In this document: one piece after another, positions 9,711-13,823 of the stretch
Layout of the letters: each line of letters opens with the position of its first letter
Numbering within the stretch: the first letter of the stretch is position 1
Assembly (NCBI GenBank): GCA_004151065.3
Contig: NWUY0300049589.1
Location: 6,455 to 20,277 of the forward strand
Origin: Larix sibirica
Lineage: Eukaryota; Streptophyta; Pinopsida; Pinales; Pinaceae
Length of the DNA stretch: 13,823 nt
Reading direction: 5' to 3'
Translations under genes and position numbers: made by a program
The notes under the pieces: model-generated
Told to the model about the DNA's origin: nothing
The model's input: only the letters and a program-made list of their open reading frames with translations
Databases searched by the model: none

Positions 9711-9722
9711 GCTCTAATACCA
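9711..9722 (-). other. Primer-binding site, initiator tRNA-Met type
   Basis: The minus strand reads TGGTATTAGAGC, one C-to-T change from TGGTATCAGAGC, the usual plant site complementary to the 3' end of initiator tRNA-Met. One base separates it from the LTR end at 9724 (TG on plus, CA on minus). It fixes the element orientation and the inner edge of the 5' LTR. Confidence 0.9.
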
Positions 9723-9723
9723 A

Positions 9724-10062
9724 TGATATAGGAGAAAGTGTACACTAGGATGTAGATTAGTGAATGAATGTAGAATGCAACGGGAATAGTCAAAGAAATT
9801 ATCAAAAAAATTCCTAATTGTATACTAAAACTAAACACTTGTGTTTTCTTTTATATAGTTGCAAGAGAGATCAAGTTTAACCAGATCTCTTGTAAAACAA
9901 ATAAACAAATATTATTTTACAACTAAAAGATGGAAACCCATTAATATTTAAAGCAAAATAGTGGTTTGTCTTCATTTTTGGTGTTAAAATTTTTTTAGCT
10001 ATATGCCACCATCCTCTGAGTTGTTCGAGTGTGCCTACCAAGGTTTGTATGGATACACACAC
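9724..10062 (-). repeat. 5' LTR of the gypsy element
   Basis: About 340 bases, homologous to 2797-3140. It starts with TG on the plus strand at 9724 next to the primer-binding site. The far edge is set by loss of similarity near ACACACACTT and is uncertain. It carries a conserved TATA box on the minus strand. Confidence 0.85.
9848..9858 (-). promoter_or_regulatory. TATA box of the 5' LTR
   Basis: The minus strand reads CTATATAAAAG, a strong plant TATA box about 205 bases into the LTR. The equivalent place in the other LTR (2917-2927) reads CTATATAAATA. Transcription would start about 30 bases downstream, near 9820, giving R-U5 of about 100 bases. Confidence 0.6.
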
Positions 10063-10659
10063 TTGGAATGGATTTATGCTTAAAACTCTTATTTATATAA
10101 TATTTATTGATAATTGATGTGACTATTATGGATGAATCATGAATAGGTTGATAATTACTATGTACTTTTGAATACTACAGATTTGTTACATAAACTTATG
10201 AGTTGATCTCATGATAAGAATATATGTGATTGTACTATTGAATTTATATATTTCTATAAAGCTACCAATGGTTAGTTAAGTGTGCCAAAAAGAACCACAT
10301 GTGCGTAAGGACTTCGGATTGAGTCAAGATATGTGGACCCACAATGCGGTTGGGATATTTATGATTCCCATACCATGTATATTGTTACTTATTGTATATT
10401 CAAGATTATTGGACAATATTATTTGATGTGTTTGTCTCTAGATGTGTGTAGAGATGGGACTAATAATTGTCAATTAAGCTTACACATGAGCAAAGGGTTT
10501 TATAAAGAGTGTGCATGAGTGCCATTAGCGAAAGGAGGTCTAGGTTGCCTATTCATACCTACTATCCTCACTGTCGTGCAATAGGTTGAAAGACATATGT
10601 TTTCTTGGAGGTTACACATTTTTGTAAGTGGGCCATGGACTCGGCCTCTTAAAAGGATC

Positions 10660-10702
10660 TACTGAGGGGAATGGAATAAGGTGTCAAACCTTATTCCTCA
10701 GT
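10660..10702. repeat. Long hairpin with a perfect 10-bp inner stem
   Basis: GGAATAAGGT (10673-10682) and ACCTTATTCC (10688-10697) are perfect inverted copies around a five-base loop, GTCAA. Outside them ACTGA and TCAGT also pair, with a seven-base bulge on the left. It lies in the proposed U3 or flank of the second element. Its role is unknown. Confidence 0.85.
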
Positions 10703-11391
10703 GACCATTAGTCTCTCAACAGTGGTAAATGAGTTGGGTTAGTTTTAAGTCCCAACCATGACACCATTCCCACCATTAAAATAAAAAGATACTTGAAGGG
10801 CATGTATGGGCATGGAACCCTTGGTATCACTATTGCATATGTGCATATTTTCAGAGAAATGTATCCTTTGGTATATATATTTTATTTTAGCATGAAAAAT
10901 AAAATGAACTTGCATGGTGATTTGATTGATCATATAGGCTTATGCATATCTTTGTGAAAATGGGAATAGAATTTACATTTATAATTGAAAATGGAAATGC
11001 ATTTAGAAAGGGTGTGAGTGAAATAGAACAAAAAATGATATTTATTAAAATAGAAAATAACAATTCATGTGCACCCACTCAATGAGTAAAGATAAAATGG
11101 ATCTAGGGAACATCTAAGAGTAAAAATAGGAAAAGTGGTTGGAAGGTGATGAATAACCTTTACTTACATTTTATAAAAAGAATTATTTGTGGATGTGAGT
11201 AACACATGGGTGGATGAATAATATGTAATTAGTAAATAAATAATTATCATTTTCTGTTTTCTAGGGAAAATATGAACTTGAAGAAAATGATAAATATAAG
11301 ACAACATAACAAACCCAGGAATAAAGTCTGACTAAAATAAACCCTCAAACCATTTTACATGAGAATGGCTAGTGGCATGAACCTTAAAAGA

Positions 11392-11399
11392 TATAAAAG
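11392..11399 (+). promoter_or_regulatory. TATA box of the second element's LTR
   Basis: TATAAAAG is a textbook plant TATA box. It is placed about 510 bases before the LTR end, with a GA-rich stretch after it. Assignment as promoter depends on the LTR interpretation. Confidence 0.5.
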
Positions 11400-11438
11400 G
11401 ATGAATGATTGGGTTTGAGAGGGATCTTTTTGCATCCT

Positions 11439-11463
11439 AATGTTGGATGCATTCCCCAACATT
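11439..11463. repeat. Stem-loop 8 bp, 9-base loop
   Basis: AATGTTGG at 11439-11446 and CCAACATT at 11456-11463 are perfect inverted copies, about 40-60 bases downstream of the TATA box. If transcription starts near 11425 the structure would sit at the 5' end of the element RNA. Confidence 0.7.
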
Positions 11464-11904
11464 GAATTTTCTCTTGGTGAGCTGGTGTTGAGTTTGGTCT
11501 CAAGATTTCTATTGTACTTTGGAGGTAAGAACCTCACATGCTCTAGAGGAGCTACACAAACTACAAGGCTAGTTTTATACTCTTTCATATAACCTGTTGC
11601 ATCTTGGGGATCCCTAGGGAAGAATATTACTCATTGGGAGTTGGTAGGGTGGTCAACCAGTAAGATAATTATATATTTGGTAAGAAGACTTGGAGCAAGC
11701 TTGGAGACAAAGAATCATCAAGAGAGGATCTTCCACAATCTTCTAAAAATGGGTATGTGAATCTGAATTTTTTTAAAACTATTTAAGTAAGATTAAGTTC
11801 AACCATATACTTCATGGGTTTTTAACTATGGATCTCTCTACATTTTTATTATTGTTATATTTACTGATGAATCACATGAGTTTGTAGATATAGGCCCTCA
11901 CATA

Positions 11905-11916
11905 TGGTATAAGAGC
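11905..11916 (+). other. Primer-binding site of a second retroelement
   Basis: TGGTATAAGAGC differs by one base from TGGTATCAGAGC. It follows CACATA, so an LTR ending in CA at 11902 would have a two-base spacer. The word TGGCTCAATAAA follows at 11918-11929. The same word follows the first element's primer-binding site, which strongly supports a true site and a related family. Confidence 0.78.
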
Positions 11917-11929
11917 GTGGCTCAATAAA

Positions 11930-12423
11930 CTAGGGCCTTGGACACATAATTCATCCATTTCTTTTGAATTTTTAATGCAATTTATAACCATTATATGATG
12001 CTTTATAATCCATTATTTGATGCGTGAAGGGTGTCCACCCCAATATTTACCTTGTTATGCATTAATGGGAGCTCACATCAAACCATTCTAATACGCTTCA
12101 TAATCATGTAATTAGATGTGAACCCTTGTGTTCTATAGACTGCGACTCTATATATTCAGTTGGTTTTGTGTGGCATTCAAATATTACCCTTTATATTCCT
12201 AATATTGCATGGAAATCCTCTTTCTATGTCTCTTAATGGGTTCCTTACCAAATCGAGCATCCCAATGTTGTAGTAAATCACCTTTTGAGTTGATCTATGT
12301 TCAAAAATCTTGAAATAGTAATAAGCCCTTCTAAAACATTTTGATTTTTTTAAGGTTGTATTTTGCGACTAGTCATTCCTTGACGGTTAGTATGCAAAAT
12401 ATAGCAGGGTGCACACATCTTGA
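11930..12423. other. Leader-like stretch, no gag seen
   Basis: Downstream of the primer-binding site no Gag motif is visible on the plus strand. The stretch is AT-rich, with many stops in all frames. Host gene fragments on the opposite strand begin at its right edge. Confidence 0.5.
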
Positions 12424-12725
12424 CTAATCAAAGAGCATGGCTAGAGAAACACCCATTTTTCTATAATAATCATTTTGTTGTCCTTCTATGTGCTCCCTGG
12501 CACTCCCCATGCTTCCATCCATGATAATCATGTCGTTTCTATGTAAGATGCACCCTCTACATAATCAAGTTCTTCCAAATGATGTGCAATGACTCCTTGA
12601 TGCCCATCTACAAAATTTTGAACAACTTTAACTACCCCAATTTGGTCCATATTATCTAAGAATATTGTTAGCTCATCCAAAAGCAGTGCTTTGCTTGCTT
12701 TGGCCATCACACCAACTATTTCTTT
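12424..12725 (-). pseudogene. ABCI10: Truncated ABCI10-like ATPase pseudogene (C-terminal part)
   Basis: The minus-strand frame at 12528-12725 reads KALLLDELTIFLD, matching the Walker B and D-loop of plant ABC transporter I family member 10. That protein is a soluble plastid-targeted ATPase with the unusual DELT in place of DEPT. HHLEELDYVEGASYIE then matches the H-loop segment RLEELKYADGAVYME. About four residues just before the switch histidine (usually LWVT) are missing. After a frameshift near 12530-12540, a second frame, stopping at 12424-12426, continues with SAREHIEGQQNDYYRKMG, colinear with the family's IKAKQxxYIDQIG end. Walker A and a clear LSGGQ signature are absent, so this is a fragment of the last ~100 codons. 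It cannot hydrolyse ATP. Assignment is from recalled family motifs. Confidence 0.72.
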
Positions 12726-12768
12726 ATAGGCTCTATAGACTTTGGCTAGGATTTTAAAGGTCGTTAAT

Positions 12769-12864
12769 ATCTAGGTTTCATCCCTAGATCAACAAATAGT
12801 GATGATCGATCCCTTCCTTCAACAAATGAGAGTCCTCACCTTGTGAACCAGCAATTTGTTGAAG
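12769..12864. repeat. Two inverted repeats between the host-gene fragments
   Basis: ATCTAGG (12769-12775) pairs with CCTAGAT (12783-12789) around a seven-base loop. CTTCAACAAAT (12817-12827) pairs perfectly with ATTTGTTGAAG (12854-12864) around 26 bases. The second stem's right arm is inside the GARP exon and its left arm is in the following intron-like sequence. It may be chance, or it may mark the join. Confidence 0.7.
12835..12839 (-). other. Retained splice donor of the GARP exon
   Basis: The minus strand reads TCACAAG then GTGAGG, a near-consensus donor, placed right after the GGSQ-equivalent codons. Its retention means the fragment was copied from genomic DNA or unspliced RNA rather than from mature mRNA. 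Confidence 0.65.
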
Positions 12865-13119
12865 AGAGTTAACAAAGCACCTATGCAGATCAGGCGACCA
12901 ACACCTCCTAGCATTTATCTGATATTTCCCGCCCGATTGAGTTGCAATGGAAGCAGTTGTAGTGGGAATTATTCAAACACCTCCATTAGGTTTCACCACA
13001 ACTTCCTTCTATGGGGCATGCATAGTTGTCTCTATTGGATCCTTGGGTCTACTCATCAAAGTGGTTGCAAGATTATTCATGGTGGTAGTTTCATTGCATC
13101 TGAATGTGAAACCCACCTC
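12840..13119 (-). pseudogene. GARP transcription-factor exon fragment (HHO/NIGT1/HRS1-like)
   Basis: A minus-strand frame reads ARRCWSPDLHRCF and then VNSLQQIAGSQ (12841-12911). This is the first half of the GARP Myb-like DNA-binding domain of the HHO/HRS1/NIGT1 group, whose usual form is RRCWSPELHRRFV-LQ-LGGSQ. The expected continuation (ATPKQIRELM through SHLQKYR) is absent. Instead the sequence runs directly into GTGAG (12835-12839), a good splice donor, right after SQ. A pyrimidine-rich acceptor (CTACTCAGTAG) ends at 13120, giving an exon of about 280 bases. Two stops lie in the exon (TAG at 13009-13011 and TGA at 12973-12975), and one conserved Arg is Cys. These factors repress nitrate- and phosphate-starvation genes in the nucleus. 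This copy is broken. Confidence 0.82.
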
Positions 13120-13122
13120 CTA

Positions 13123-13440
13123 CTGAGTAGATGAAATGAAAAACAAACTCTAAGAAGGGTTTAATGATATTAAATCTCATAAATTATGCTTTAATAAAAT
13201 TGTTCAATAAATCGAGAAGATGTAATTTCAAGTAATTTCATTTATGATTTTGCTAACGTCAAGATTGCCACTATATTTGATATCAAAGTATCATATCCGA
13301 ATTCTAATGGTTGTTCAATCACCCTCAACTCAATTTAAAAAAAAATCTTAAACGTGCTCACTATATGAACCAACTGAGAGGTTGACTAAAGGCTATATAT
13401 TTTTTTCACACATAAATATATCTTACTATTAATAATGCGA
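13123..13440. other. AT-rich intron-like stretch upstream of the GARP exon
   Basis: In the minus-strand reading this precedes the exon acceptor. It is AT-rich with no open frame and could be the residue of the original upstream intron. I see no further exon of the GARP gene here. Confidence 0.4.
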
Positions 13441-13823
13441 AATAGTAAATAGGAACATTACATCAGGTCATCAAACCGAAAGAGCATATAACATACTGGC
13501 AACATGAGCCCCAAAAGAAACAGCTCATGAACCCCATATAATACGGACACATGTGCCCCAGTCCACATCACATCAACACAGGATCCATAACATCCCAAAC
13601 AAACTGATAAAAGCATCTCCCAGTTGTGTCTGACGCACACCAACTAAAAGTCCAAAAAGAAACTGTCTACATGTAGCAAAGTGTCAAGATGTCAATACAT
13701 AAATACATAAAATATCTGCCCAAAATAGGTCCAAAACAGCCAGAGGCCTGGACACAAAGGTCTATAAATCCCATAGAGCCGCGTAAACAAACCGGATCAA
13801 AAGTCCAACAAGAAGTTGGAGAA
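13441..13823. other. Compositionally distinct A/C-rich segment at the window edge
   Basis: The plus strand changes from AT-rich to A/C-rich with clearly higher GC, rich in CCAAA, CACAT and GTCCA words. The minus strand has a 61-codon open frame (13458-13643) with no recognisable motif. It is probably the edge of another repeat that continues beyond the window. Confidence 0.45.

Larger units (their letters stand above)
2797..10062 (-). mobile_element. Degenerate Ty3/gypsy LTR retrotransposon, minus strand
   Basis: An old LTR retrotransposon of about 7.3 kb, of which about 1.87 kb is a nested DNA transposon. It is defined by two diverged direct repeats (2797-3140 and 9724-10062), a primer-binding site directly inside the upstream LTR, and decayed gag, protease, RT, RNase H and integrase in that order on the minus strand. 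RT preceding integrase is the Ty3/gypsy order. Every domain carries stops and frameshifts and several catalytic residues are lost, so it cannot act autonomously. By eye the LTRs are only about 65-70% identical, indicating great age. The outer ends are clear at 2797 and 9724, but the other LTR ends are uncertain by 10-20 bases. No convincing target-site duplication was found. Confidence 0.9.
10063..11904 (+). mobile_element. Probable LTR (or LTR plus flank) of a second retroelement, plus strand
   Basis: The right end is supported by a primer-binding site two bases after a CA at 11901-11902. A TATA box at 11392-11399 and a stem-loop at 11439-11463 are consistent with an LTR promoter and R-U5 of about 480 bases. 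The left end cannot be found: no second copy of this LTR lies in the window, so the start could be anywhere from about 10063 to 11200. No protein of note is encoded; the open frames here are short and featureless. It would belong to a Ty3/gypsy-related family because its leader resembles that of the first element. Confidence 0.5.

Noticed and set aside
11355-11588. Minus-strand open frame of 77 codons.
   Set aside because: It lies antisense within the proposed R-U5 of the second LTR and contains no recognisable motif.
12856-13134. Plus-strand open frame of 92 codons, including a WILG phrase followed by SGCK that recalls a Walker A region, next to the ABC ATPase fragment.
   Set aside because: It lacks the GxxGxGKS/T spacing, and the minus strand of the same bases encodes an unmistakable GARP half-domain.
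1-13823. CRISPR arrays, bacterial operons, tRNA or rRNA genes.
   Set aside because: No short regularly spaced repeats, no bacterial gene organisation and no tRNA or rRNA motifs were found. The content is plant nuclear repeat DNA.

Overview
This window looks like transposon-dominated intergenic DNA from a large plant nuclear genome. The plant signs are primer-binding sites matching initiator-methionine tRNA, plant Ty3/gypsy coding remnants, and decayed fragments of two plant nuclear genes (a GARP factor of the HHO/NIGT1 type and an ABCI10-type ATPase). The strong decay of the elements fits a gymnosperm such as a conifer, but that placement is inference. I see no intact protein-coding gene, tRNA, rRNA or CRISPR array. 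All short open frames are repeat-derived, shadows, or pieces of broken elements.

Layout. 1-470 is unrecognised single-copy-looking DNA. 471-1840 is a tandem array of three units of about 435-449 bp plus a decaying fourth. 1841-2208 is AT-rich. 2209-2410 is a T-rich duplication around a single N at 2305, probably an assembly scar. 2797 to about 10062 is one old Ty3/gypsy LTR retrotransposon on the minus strand. Its 3' LTR is at 2797-3140 and its 5' LTR at 9724-10062. The primer-binding site is at 9711-9722, and gag, protease, RT, RNase H and integrase remnants read from high to low coordinates. Its protease region is split by a 1.87-kb element (6076-7940) with CACTA-type terminal inverted repeats, so this is a nested insertion.

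10063-11904 contains what looks like the LTR of a second retroelement on the plus strand (TATAAAAG at 11392). It is followed by a primer-binding site at 11905-11916 and a TGGCTCAATAAA leader that the first element shares. Downstream, where gag would be expected, there are two broken pieces of unrelated host genes on the minus strand. One is an exon of a GARP transcription factor with a splice donor still visible (12840-13119). The other is the C-terminal part of an ABCI10-like ATPase (12424-12725). This head-to-tail pairing of unrelated fragments looks like gene-fragment capture and is the most interesting signal here. From about 13440 to the end the base composition changes (A/C-rich plus strand), suggesting another repeat entering the window.

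The parts do not cooperate as a pathway. The window records successive insertions: gypsy element, then a DNA transposon inside it, with a second retroelement and captured host exons alongside.
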